Origin: a virus | Length of the DNA: 39,963 nt | Direction: 5' to 3' (one strand) | Virus record (IMG/VR): IMGVR_UViG_3300045119_000034 | Coordinates: 1 to 39,963 of that record | Part shown: one piece after another, positions 16,981 through 22,648 of the stretch | Position numbering within the stretch: position 1 is the first letter of the stretch | Layout of the letters: every line of letters begins with the position of its first letter | Notes under the pieces: model-generated | The model's input: only the letters and a program-made list of their open reading frames with translations | What the model was told of the DNA's origin: nothing | Database searches by the model: none | Translations under genes and position numbers: made by a program

Positions 16981-17253
16981 CTAGGCCGCTGGCGGGCTAA
17001 CAACCGCTTGCAGACTAGCAGCAACCGCGTTGATCTTATCCGCAACACCCTGGATGGCCGGGTCATTCGCGGTATTGCCTGCGGCTACTTCCGCAGCCAG
17101 TGTCTGAATATCAGTAACCGCCGCCGCAATGACGGTTTCCAGATTGGCTTCTGCTGCCGTTAGGTTATCAAGTGCTGCCATGACGAACTCCTGCTGTTTG
17201 AGGATCAGGTCTATTTTCTGATCCAATGTGAGATGGTGATACCAGTGGGCCAT
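16981..17253 (-). CDS. Small coiled-coil protein
   Basis: Residues 25-85 are an Ala/Leu/Val-rich helix (AALDNLTAAEANLETVIAAA...). The frame opens at 17253 (90 aa), but ATG 17181 has a much better ribosome site (AGGAG, 6 nt upstream), which would give a 66-aa protein and a 14-bp overlap with the upstream small ORF. I list the long form and prefer the short start. Similar short coiled coils are found before terminases in related phages; the role is unknown. Confidence 0.65.
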   Translation of the reverse strand: MAHWYHHLTLDQKIDLILKQQEFVMAALDNLTAAEANLETVIAAAVTDIQTLAAEVAAGNTANDPAIQGVADKINAVAASLQAVVSPPAA

Positions 17254-17365
17254 TGCAGCCTTTCATCAGGACGACGATCCCGACTAGAAACTTAACGCGC
17301 TCCATGTCGCGGCGTTGCATCGCCAGCCTAATCATCTGGCGGTAGCGCGCGACGGTCTGGTCCAT
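17168..17365 (-). CDS. Small basic protein at the head of the late operon
   Basis: The frame is open from 17491, but its first part runs through an intrinsic terminator, so I start it at ATG 17365 (65 aa). It begins with a basic helix (TVARYRQMIRLAMQRRDMER) and a short hydrophobic stretch (VKFLVGIVVL). The start has no clear ribosome site and the C-terminal part overlaps the next gene, so this is tentative. Confidence 0.4.
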   Translation of the reverse strand: MDQTVARYRQMIRLAMQRRDMERVKFLVGIVVLMKGCNGPLVSPSHIGSENRPDPQTAGVRHGST

Positions 17366-17445
17366 GGCTTTATGGGGTTGCACGCCGGTTAGGGCATCGA
17401 GGGGATCGGTTACATAACCGGCGTGCTTCGCGGAAGGGTGGCCGC

Positions 17446-17482
17446 GAAAAGCAAAACCCGCCTCACGGTTTTGTGGGCGGGT
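17446..17482 (-). terminator. Intrinsic terminator close to the late promoter (tR'-like)
   Basis: On the minus strand ACCCGCC (17482-17476) pairs with GGCGGGT (17462-17456), and the loop is closed further by CAC/GTG. The U-rich tract TTTTGCTTTT follows. It begins about 14 nt after the predicted start of the late promoter at 17503-17530. It should stop late transcription until an antiterminator acts. Confidence 0.85.
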
Positions 17483-17502
17483 CGAAATCATTGATTGTCC
17501 GC

Positions 17503-17530
17503 ATCATAGGTGATTTGCCTGACAGGTCAA
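17503..17530 (-). promoter_or_regulatory. Late promoter (pR'-like)
   Basis: Minus strand -35 TTGACC (17530-17525), 16-nt spacer, -10 TATGAT (17508-17503), start expected near 17496. The -35 contains the stop codon of the DUF6456-like gene. The terminator at 17482-17446 follows directly and the whole late operon lies beyond it. Confidence 0.75.
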
Positions 17531-18072
17531 GTGAACGGCCGCTTTGGCTGTGCAAATCCCCAATGAATTGCCAAGGCTTCCAAACACTCCCGAAAGCGGC
17601 GACCGAAATAAGTTATTTCCCGCTCTCCCGTGTATCCCCACTGAGCAGCGACTTCAGAAATCGACCTACCCTCCCCGAGAATTTGGCAAACCAATTTTCC
17701 ACCATATTTTCCAAGCTCCTTGTAGGACTCGGCTAATTGCTTGAATGCGTCTATTTGCCTATCCGTCAGGAAATCCCGCATCATGCCGCCGTCTACAGCT
17801 TCTTTAGCCGGGTCAATCGCCTGAATAACTCCGATTGTTGAGCATTCGTGCAGTTTCTGCCATTTCCGACCTGCTTGATATTGGGCTTCGTCTATTTGGT
17901 TCCTGGAATGAAGCCAGCCGAGGGGATCATCCCGCAATGATCGCGTTATTTGGATTTTCTCGCCAGTTTCGGAATGCGGATCAGTGACAACCGCGATAGC
18001 GACCCGCGCGTTGTCGGTTAATTGCGGTTGCTGTGCCGGGATGTAGACCTTCTCTTGGTGATGCTTTCCCAT
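17527..18072 (-). CDS. DUF6456-like protein, candidate Q-type late regulator
   Basis: A 181-aa protein from ATG 18072, chosen for its strong ribosome site (GGAAGGAAG before ATG); the open frame to 18165 overlaps the DUF1376 gene. Residues about 44-62 (DPLGWLHSRNQIDEAQYQAG) and the C-terminal helical part with a helix-turn-helix-like ISEVAAQWGYTGEREITYFG then RRFRECLEALA match the DUF6456 type of alphaproteobacterial prophage proteins. It is the last gene before a promoter plus terminator that controls the late operon, the position of lambda Q. Antitermination or activation at that site is an inference. Confidence 0.7.
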   Translation of the reverse strand: MGKHHQEKVYIPAQQPQLTDNARVAIAVVTDPHSETGEKIQITRSLRDDPLGWLHSRNQIDEAQYQAGRKWQKLHECSTIGVIQAIDPAKEAVDGGMMRDFLTDRQIDAFKQLAESYKELGKYGGKLVCQILGEGRSISEVAAQWGYTGEREITYFGRRFRECLEALAIHWGFAQPKRPFT

Positions 18073-18091
18073 TTTCTTCCTTCCTCGGTTT

Positions 18092-18520
18092 CTACTTCCT
18101 TGGACGCGGCACCACATTAAGAAAATGCTTTGTGGGTAAGGGTGTGGGTGGCATTGCCACCGCATGACCTAACCTCTTGATTTCGTTATATTCAGACCAT
18201 CGTTTATTGGCTGCTTCCACTGACACTTGCACCCTACGGATGGCCTGAAGTGCCTCATCATCGGCGCGTTCATTCCGCAAGTAGCCGCCGTGAATGTAGA
18301 GCTTGCCAGCGTCGATCAACGCAGCCCGTATGCGTTTCCATCTGCGCGGATCACAGTTAAGCCAGACACAAATTTGTTTTGGGTCGTCTAAAACTCGGCC
18401 ATCGTTAATATAGATCAAATCCAAAATTACGTTGTACGCACCCTTTTCCTCAAGGGTTAAACCGATCATTCCGTGAAGTGCAGCCTTCGGATCGCGCTTG
18501 TACCATTTCAAAGTTCCCAT
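18092..18520 (-). CDS. DUF1376 (YdaU-like) replication-associated protein
   Basis: A 142-aa protein. WYKRDPKAALHGMIGLTLEE (residues 6-25) and GAYNVILDLIYINDGRVLDD are the hallmark of the DUF1376 family, winged-helix proteins found beside replication initiators in phages. The C-terminal part is basic and helical. It follows the DnaA-like gene by one base. It probably takes part in starting phage replication. No helicase or polymerase gene is present, so host proteins must be recruited. Confidence 0.8.
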   Translation of the reverse strand: MGTLKWYKRDPKAALHGMIGLTLEEKGAYNVILDLIYINDGRVLDDPKQICVWLNCDPRRWKRIRAALIDAGKLYIHGGYLRNERADDEALQAIRRVQVSVEAANKRWSEYNEIKRLGHAVAMPPTPLPTKHFLNVVPRPRK

Positions 18521-18521
18521 T

Positions 18522-19124
18522 TCATTTGCCTAAATAAATCGGCCTAGCCTTGCGATAGATCGGCTTTGGACAAACCCGGTGATGTGATTCCAGCGCCGCC
18601 GATACCCACTCACGCATTGGTGCGCCGGGATAAATGTTCGGTTTTATGTCCCTGAGAACCTTCGCCATCTTCTGAACTGCGTAAATCACGCTGCTGTGAT
18701 CGCGTCCGCCGAATTGCCGTCCAATGGTGGGGTAGCTGTGCCTGGTCAGGTGGTGCGCCAGCATCATCGCGATATGACGGGCTGCAACGACTTCCAATGA
18801 CCGGCGTATCGAATCTATGGCGTCAACAGAAACTCCAGTAATTCCGGCAACAGCAACCTTTATTCCTTGAATTGTGTAGGGTCTTTGTTGCTCCGGCAGA
18901 CCCATAAGCCGCCCTGACACAACGCCAGCTAGCTTTAGATCGGATAACAAATAATCCTGTTGGCAAACTGTTGGTTCTGGTTTTTCTTCTGGCCGAACCG
19001 TAGTTTTTCGATCTGGCTCTTTGAAAAACTGCTGACGGCGTAACCGCGCCCGTTCGGCAAGGCTTCTCACGTCCTCGGCGCTATTGCATTCCCGCAAATC
19101 GTGCCTTTGATTTTGTAAAATCAT
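18522..19124 (-). CDS. DnaA domain-IV-like DNA-binding protein
   Basis: A 200-aa protein. Residues about 92-160 match the C-terminal DNA-binding domain of DnaA: VAGITGVSVDAIDS, RRSLEVVAARHIAMMLAHHL and the signature FGGRDHSSVIYAV, which in DnaA contacts the DnaA box. The AAA+ part of DnaA is missing, and the N-terminal 80 residues are basic and disordered. It may bind DnaA-box-like sites to recruit or block host initiation. It starts inside the last codon of the upstream gene (4-base overlap). Confidence 0.9.
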   Translation of the reverse strand: MILQNQRHDLRECNSAEDVRSLAERARLRRQQFFKEPDRKTTVRPEEKPEPTVCQQDYLLSDLKLAGVVSGRLMGLPEQQRPYTIQGIKVAVAGITGVSVDAIDSIRRSLEVVAARHIAMMLAHHLTRHSYPTIGRQFGGRDHSSVIYAVQKMAKVLRDIKPNIYPGAPMREWVSAALESHHRVCPKPIYRKARPIYLGK

Positions 19125-19315
19125 GGCTGCCCCCGGAAATCACGAAGGGCTTGAAGGGCTATACGGGCGTTTTCCTGATAGGCGTGGGCAAAGCGCGGAT
19201 CGACAATCTTCATTTCACGCCATGATTTACCGCGTGAGTTCTTGAAACCCTCCTCGGCAAATCGGTTGCGGTAGAGTTGTTCAGCGATGAAGTCGATTAG
19301 GTTTTCTTCGGCCAC
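19121..19315 (-). CDS. Small helical hypothetical protein
   Basis: A 64-aa protein starting with GTG 19315, with AGGGG 8 nt upstream. It begins MAEENLIDFIAEQLYRNRF, followed by a segment rich in Arg and Trp and a final helix (ENARIALQALRDFRG). It overlaps the DnaA-like gene by 4 bases and is translationally coupled with it. No family recognised. Confidence 0.7.
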   Translation of the reverse strand: MAEENLIDFIAEQLYRNRFAEEGFKNSRGKSWREMKIVDPRFAHAYQENARIALQALRDFRGQP

Positions 19316-19403
19316 GGCTTATCCCCTCGGTTACACCCGAGCTAACGCCCTTAGAACCGCTCATAATGCGGTGAAAACACGCAGAAAATACAAAGGCTGA
19401 AAA

Positions 19404-19658
19404 CTACCGGCGAGTAATCTCGACAATTACCGCCGCAATCACGATTGCGGGCGGCTCGTACTCTCCTGAAAGCCATCGTTTAGCAGTGCGCTCATCCCGA
19501 CCCGAAATGTTCGCAAGGTGAGCAGCGGTCTTGTTCGGCCATAAAAGCCGCGCAACCGCAGCGAATTTGAGCGGAGGGACAAGCGTGTCCTTTTTAGGAT
19601 CGGGTTGTCCCTGGATTTCTCTGGTGATGATTTCGGAATTACCGAATGGTGAACGCAC
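19404..19658 (-). CDS. Small HTH-like regulator
   Basis: An 84-aa protein with a GTG start (19658) and a strong ribosome site (AGGGGG 5 nt upstream). Residues 31-70 (FAAVARLLWPNKTAAHLANI, then RDERTAKRWLSGEYEPPAIV) read as a helix-turn-helix in which TAAHLANISGRDERTAKRWL forms the two key helices. Third gene of the leftward early operon, after the Cro-like and winged-helix genes; a CII-like or other control role is possible. Confidence 0.72.
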   Translation of the reverse strand: MRSPFGNSEIITREIQGQPDPKKDTLVPPLKFAAVARLLWPNKTAAHLANISGRDERTAKRWLSGEYEPPAIVIAAVIVEITRR

Positions 19659-19704
19659 GACAACCCCCTACGCAGCACGCCACAAAATGTTTCTTGTCGA
19701 ACAA

Positions 19705-20013
19705 TCATCGAACTACCCATACAATCGCGCTTTTTCCGCTCGCATTGGCGCGGCGCAAACCCGAATCCATGATCTTGCCCATGCGCGCTAATTCAGACAC
19801 GCGCGGACGAATGGCTAAGACGCTTTCCCCAAGCCGATTGGCAACTTCATCCGCCGTTGCAGCCGAGGCCGTGATTTGCGTGAGAACGGCAGAGCGAAGG
19901 GCCACGGCGCGACTGCCAACGGCCTCGGCTGCGTCTTTGGATGTATCGCGGGCTTTAAACCCAGGCGTGTGCGGGTATCGCTCCGACCATGAAAGGGGGT
20001 CGAGGCGGCTCAT
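19705..20013 (-). CDS. Winged-helix-like DNA-binding protein
   Basis: A 102-aa protein. Residues 44-100 follow the winged-helix pattern: a helix (SAVLTQITASAATADEVANR), a recognition helix (ESVLAIRPRVSELARMG) and a wing ending IMDSGLRRANASGKSAIVWV. Such proteins in alphaproteobacterial prophages are annotated as MarR- or ArsR-like small regulators. It is separated from the Cro-like gene by a 118-bp AT-rich gap and has a GGGA ribosome site. Confidence 0.72.
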   Translation of the reverse strand: MSRLDPLSWSERYPHTPGFKARDTSKDAAEAVGSRAVALRSAVLTQITASAATADEVANRLGESVLAIRPRVSELARMGKIMDSGLRRANASGKSAIVWVVR

Positions 20014-20034
20014 GGATTATTCCCAATCGCAAAT

Positions 20035-20060
20035 ACAAATTTTACAACTTGAAATTTTGT
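20035..20060. promoter_or_regulatory. AT-rich imperfect inverted repeat before the winged-helix gene
   Basis: A 26-bp imperfect palindrome (ends ACAAA / TTTGT, 9 of 13 position pairs complementary) about 22 bp upstream of the start codon at 20013, in the only sizeable gap of the leftward early operon. A possible regulator or antitermination site. Weak evidence. Confidence 0.35.
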
Positions 20061-20131
20061 TTCACCGCCCGTTACAATCGAGGAGGGGCCAAAAACCGGG
20101 TGGAGGAAACGATGGGAATTGTGCTGAGTTT

Positions 20132-20344
20132 TCATGCGGCAGGAACCGTCAGGCCAAAAACAGCCGGATCGGCCTCCTTGCCGACCGCCCGCAAGGCATC
20201 CGTAAAGACCAAAAAATGTTCCGAAGGGATTTTGCGCCGCGCCTTCCAGTTGGAAGGAGCGTTAGCTGATTTAATACCCGCTAACTCACAGGCGGCAGAA
20301 GGGCCGCCAACGGCATCAATGATTTCAGCGACGGAATACAGCAT
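20132..20344 (-). CDS. Cro-like regulator
   Basis: A 70-aa protein, first gene of the leftward operon. YSVAEIIDAVGGPSAACELA (residues 3-22) then PSNWKARRKIPSEHF form a Cro-type helix-turn-helix (helix 2 GPSAACELAG, recognition helix SANAPSNWKARRK). It diverges from the HTH repressor gene, as cro does from cI. The promoter -10 lies so close that the mRNA should start at the ATG itself, so the message is predicted to be leaderless. It probably binds the same TCAC-N5-GTGA operators and shuts off repressor synthesis. Confidence 0.82.
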   Translation of the reverse strand: MLYSVAEIIDAVGGPSAACELAGIKSANAPSNWKARRKIPSEHFLVFTDALRAVGKEADPAVFGLTVPAA

Positions 20345-20350
20345 TCCGCC

Positions 20351-20379
20351 CTTATACTCACAGCCCGTGATGGTGTCAA
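20351..20379 (-). promoter_or_regulatory. Leftward early promoter (PR-like)
   Basis: Minus strand -35 TTGACA (20379-20374), 17-nt spacer, -10 TATAAG (20356-20351). The start is expected at about 20344, the A of the Cro-like ATG. The operator at 20358-20370 occupies the spacer, so bound repressor would exclude RNA polymerase. It is nearly identical in sequence to the rightward early promoter at 20778-20807. Confidence 0.88.
20358..20370. promoter_or_regulatory. Repressor operator in the leftward promoter (OR-like)
   Basis: TCACAGCCCGTGA, one of four matches to the 13-bp pattern TCAC-N5-GTGA in the immunity region. It lies between -35 and -10 of the leftward promoter and just in front of the divergent repressor gene. 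Confidence 0.88.
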
Positions 20380-20432
20380 TACCTCACAAATTGCGACTAG
20401 CAATCCTCCGTCCGGCGCGGGAATTTGGCCTT

Positions 20433-20711
20433 ATGGTCACAAAAGCCAAGACGCCCCAAAGACAGGAAGCTGCCCGTCTAGATAGGGTCCAGACAGCCCT
20501 AGAATTGACCAATGAGGCGTTGGCGGGGAAAATAGGCATCACCCCCCATGCATGGTCACAATATCGCACGGGTGCCCGTCCTATTAGCCGGGATGCCCTG
20601 CGTATGCTGCGGAAAGACTATGGAATTACGGCAGATTACATCATTTTTGACGATCCTAGCCGACTTCCGCAGGATGTTTATGCCAGAATAAGGCTCTCTG
20701 GCGCGGCCTAA
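20433..20711 (+). CDS. HTH repressor (cI-equivalent, single domain)
   Basis: A 92-aa XRE-type protein from ATG 20433; in-frame alternatives are ATG 20370 or GTG 20367, and none has a clear ribosome site. LTNEALAGKIGITPHAWSQY (about 28-47) plus RTGARPISRDALRMLRKDYG give a full helix-turn-helix fold. It lies between the two operator groups and is transcribed toward the integrase side, just as lambda cI is. There is no S24 peptidase or dimerisation domain, so it cannot self-cleave. Induction must work another way. That it is the prophage repressor is inferred from this layout. Confidence 0.82.
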   Translation: MVTKAKTPQRQEAARLDRVQTALELTNEALAGKIGITPHAWSQYRTGARPISRDALRMLRKDYGITADYIIFDDPSRLPQDVYARIRLSGAA

Positions 20712-20734
20712 ACTACCGTCACAATCCGACTTAT

Positions 20735-20747
20735 TCACAGCCTGTGA
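20735..20747. promoter_or_regulatory. Repressor operator, distal site of the rightward control region
   Basis: TCACAGCCTGTGA. Centre at 20741, 22 bp from the next site, so on the same face of the helix (two turns). Confidence 0.85.
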
Positions 20748-20756
20748 TGCTATCCG

Positions 20757-20769
20757 TCACGGGCTGTGA
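20757..20769. promoter_or_regulatory. Repressor operator, middle site of the rightward control region
   Basis: TCACGGGCTGTGA, the reverse complement of the leftward site. It lies just upstream of the -35 of the early promoter; its centre is 31 bp (three turns) from the promoter-embedded site. Confidence 0.87.
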
Positions 20770-20777
20770 TTTTGCTA

Positions 20778-20807
20778 TTGACAGCCATCACGGGTTGTGA
20801 GTATGGT
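20778..20807 (+). promoter_or_regulatory. Rightward early promoter (PL-like)
   Basis: -35 TTGACA (20778-20783), 18-nt spacer, -10 TATGGT (20802-20807), start near 20813-20814. The operator 20788-20800 fills the spacer. The first gene starts at 20833 with AGGAG. It should drive the whole rightward operon through integrase to 29.9 kb. Confidence 0.85.
20788..20800. promoter_or_regulatory. Repressor operator inside the rightward promoter
   Basis: TCACGGGTTGTGA, placed between -35 and -10 of the rightward early promoter in the same register as the operator in the leftward promoter. Confidence 0.87.
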
Positions 20808-20832
20808 GGTTTTACCAAATCAGGAGCCGCCC

Positions 20833-21012
20833 ATGAACGTCCAAATTCAGACCAAGCACCGCCCGAGTGGCCGTATCTACAATTCGGTCGATGAGATGAT
20901 GGACACGATCCTGGGACCAGCTCAGCACGACGCGCACATGAAGCCCTACCGCTGGCAGAAATACTGCCAAGACGTTTACGGCTTCACGCCGAAGCGCGCA
21001 TCCGAGAATTGA
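20833..21012 (+). CDS. First early rightward gene, small hypothetical
   Basis: A 59-aa protein from ATG 20833, chosen over the upstream ATG at 20797 because that one overlaps the promoter and operator and because AGGAG lies 7 nt before 20833. Features: YNSVDEMMDTILGPAQHDAH and a basic C-terminal part (YRWQKYCQDVYGFTPKR). As the first gene under repressor control it could be an early host-takeover factor. No family recognised. Confidence 0.68.
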   Translation: MNVQIQTKHRPSGRIYNSVDEMMDTILGPAQHDAHMKPYRWQKYCQDVYGFTPKRASEN

Positions 21013-21045
21013 TCCCCTACTAACGAGCAACCGGGAGATTTGAAA

Positions 21046-21171
21046 ATGTCTGCATACGAAATCGGATACGACGACGCCCTGCAAGGCAAGTCGATTTCAG
21101 CTTGCCCGTTCCACAAGCTTTCCGGTGAGGCGATAGCTTGGCGAAATGGCTGGCGGGATGCCCAATCATGA
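21046..21171 (+). CDS. RMF/CrpP-like microprotein
   Basis: A 41-aa protein with GGGAG 8 nt upstream. The order GYDDALQGKSISACPF followed by EAIAWRNGWRDA fits the ribosome-modulation-factor (RMF)/CrpP pattern of G-x-x-A-x-x-G, a CP(Y/F) turn and a closing W-x-x-GW-x-x-A. RMF dimerises and silences ribosomes; CrpP-like relatives occur on mobile elements. The exact function here is open. It overlaps the next gene by 4 bases (ATGA). Confidence 0.72.
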   Translation: MSAYEIGYDDALQGKSISACPFHKLSGEAIAWRNGWRDAQS

Positions 21172-21368
21172 AACGGAGTGAATGCCCCTGTTCGTGCCAC
21201 ACAACTGGGGCAATTCATTTTTCCCCATGTTGCGAAGATGACCAACCAACCAAAAATCAGATTATCGACGCCCTACATCAAGAGATAACGCAACGTGATC
21301 CAGATGACGGCCTAACTAAGCTTTTAGTTGACTGTTACCGAGCATTGACCAGCGAAACTAGCAACTGA
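21168..21368 (+). CDS. Cys/His-rich small protein
   Basis: A 66-aa protein from ATG 21168, overlapping the RMF-like stop. The N terminus CPCSCH followed nine residues later by CC (residues 6-22) is a likely zinc site. The rest is an acidic helix (NQIIDALHQEITQRDPDDGL, KLLVDCYRALTSE). No family recognised. Confidence 0.65.
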   Translation: MKRSECPCSCHTTGAIHFSPCCEDDQPTKNQIIDALHQEITQRDPDDGLTKLLVDCYRALTSETSN

Positions 21369-21408
21369 GCGCTAACACCTTAGCCTACGAGCAACCGGGA
21401 GATTTGAA

Positions 21409-21585
21409 ATGATCTACAGCAAGCTCACTCTCTGGATTTCCGATGACCAAAAGGTTTGGCACGCGCTGTCACATCCCGGAACCCGCGATCTTTCAATGGG
21501 TGTCTGCCCGAAGCCGGAACAGACAATCGCATGGGCCAAGTCGCACAACATGACGATTGAGGATAATCGCTCGGCGCTCGAATGA
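21409..21585 (+). CDS. Small hypothetical early protein
   Basis: A 58-aa protein starting at ATG 21409, behind a leader (21387-21408) that repeats almost exactly the one before the RMF-like gene. Begins MIYSKLTLWISDDQKVWHAL, with CPKPEQTIAWAKSHNMTIED later. The segment IAWAKSHNM suggests a helix after a beta hairpin. Stop overlaps a possible 36-aa ORF (ATGA). Function unknown. Confidence 0.62.
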   Translation: MIYSKLTLWISDDQKVWHALSHPGTRDLSMGVCPKPEQTIAWAKSHNMTIEDNRSALE

Positions 21586-21692
21586 AAAACGACTTAATGG
21601 CCTCGCCAGTCGCGAGCTTTCCATCCGCAGCGGTGGAAGTGACCAAACAGGTTGCGGCGAGGCCACCCCTAAATCGAGCAATTAGTTGTTAA
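21582..21692 (+). CDS. Possible 36-aa microprotein
   Basis: Starts in an ATGA overlap with the upstream gene. Sequence MKNDLMASPVASFPSAAVEV followed by a short basic tail. Composition is uninformative and there is no conserved motif. The coupling geometry is the only support. Confidence 0.35.
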   Translation: MKNDLMASPVASFPSAAVEVTKQVAARPPLNRAISC

Positions 21693-21714
21693 CACCTTAA
21701 CAAGGACCAACGCA

Positions 21715-21846
21715 GTGAAAGACATTGATGGCCACTACGACGAACATTTTCTAATTCGTGGCCTGATTTACGGCGCTGTCATTGCTGGAATGGCTTGGTG
21801 GTTTGGCTACTTGCTCGCAACGCAATCAATCATTGGATGGATGTGA
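21715..21846 (+). CDS. Single-TM microprotein
   Basis: A 43-aa protein, GTG start at 21715 with AAGGA upstream. The N terminus is polar and acidic (DIDGHYDEHF); residues 14-38 are one hydrophobic helix containing GAVIAGMAWWFGYLLA. TGATG overlap with the next gene. One of several tiny membrane proteins of the early operon; function unknown. Confidence 0.6.
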   Translation: MKDIDGHYDEHFLIRGLIYGAVIAGMAWWFGYLLATQSIIGWM

Positions 21847-22082
21847 TGACGATACGGGACCTTCGCATTCTTGAAACATGGCAAGAGACTTGTGACCCAA
21901 ACGCCATCGCGCGTCGGCTGTCCGATCTGACTGACGCCGTGGATGATCTAACCACGCTTTGCCAGAAACGTGTTGGCGTCCAGGAACTGCGAAAGAACCG
22001 TCCCGAGTTCATCGAAGCCTTGAAGAAAATGCACGATCTAGCGATTGAAACAATGCTAGTAAACAAGGGAGTAGCAGCGTGA
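21846..22082 (+). CDS. Small helical protein before ERF
   Basis: A 78-aa protein from ATG 21846 (TGATG overlap; the frame is open from 21795, but that part overlaps the TM gene). All-helical, with heptad-like leucines (RRLSDLTDAVDDLTTLCQKR). It ends in a GTGA overlap with the ERF gene. Probably an accessory of the recombination module. Confidence 0.68.
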   Translation: MTIRDLRILETWQETCDPNAIARRLSDLTDAVDDLTTLCQKRVGVQELRKNRPEFIEALKKMHDLAIETMLVNKGVAA

Positions 22083-22648
22083 CAGAAGCCAGCAAGATTG
22101 CCGACGCGCTTTGCAAAGCGCAGTCCATGATGAAATCCGCCAAGTTCAACCGGCGAAACCCGCATTTCAAGAACCAATATGCGGACCTGACATCAATCTT
22201 GGAAGCCATCCGCAAACCGCTTTGCGACAACGGCCTATCCGTCACACAGACCACGCAAATCAACGATCATGGCCTGGTTCTGTTGACGACGCTGCGCCAT
22301 TCCAGCGGGGAAACCATAGTTTCCGAATATCCACTTCCTATCGGCGGCAAGCCGCAGGAAATCGGATCGGCCCTCACCTACGCTCGCCGCTATTGCCTGT
22401 CGGCTATCGTGTGCCTGTCGGCTGATGAAGACGACGACGCGGAAATTGCTCAAAATGCAGAAGCCGGCGCAGTCATCAGCGACCAGCAAGCCGAAACGAT
22501 CCGGCAGATGCTTACTGAAACGAATGCAAACGCACCTGTGTTCCTGCAATACATCGGTGCGCCATCGGTCAGCGACATTCCGGCCAGCAAATACAGCCAA
22601 GCGATTGCCGCACTTGAGAAGAAAAAGAAAGCAGCGGTAGCAGCATGA
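22079..22648 (+). CDS. erf: ERF-family single-strand annealing recombinase
   Basis: A 189-aa protein with a GTG start overlapping the upstream gene. The N-terminal 125 residues fit the ERF family: ALCKAQSMMKSAKFNRRNPHF, FKNQYADLTSILEAIRKPL, then GLSVTQ, ETIVSEYPLPI and the signature GSALTYARRYCLSAIVCL followed by ADEDDDAE. The C terminus is a short helical tail. It pairs with the YqaJ exonuclease downstream, as lambda Bet pairs with Exo, to join and circularise phage DNA. Confidence 0.92.
   Translation: MTEASKIADALCKAQSMMKSAKFNRRNPHFKNQYADLTSILEAIRKPLCDNGLSVTQTTQINDHGLVLLTTLRHSSGETIVSEYPLPIGGKPQEIGSALTYARRYCLSAIVCLSADEDDDAEIAQNAEAGAVISDQQAETIRQMLTETNANAPVFLQYIGAPSVSDIPASKYSQAIAALEKKKKAAVAA

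Noticed and set aside
17366-17491. Upstream extension of the small ORF at 17168
   Set aside because: It would encode the tR'-like terminator hairpin as protein and start about 5 nt after the promoter start point.
19989-20366. Upstream extension of the HTH repressor ORF
   Set aside because: It lies antisense to the Cro-like gene and crosses the leftward promoter and operator; the encoded residues show no domain.
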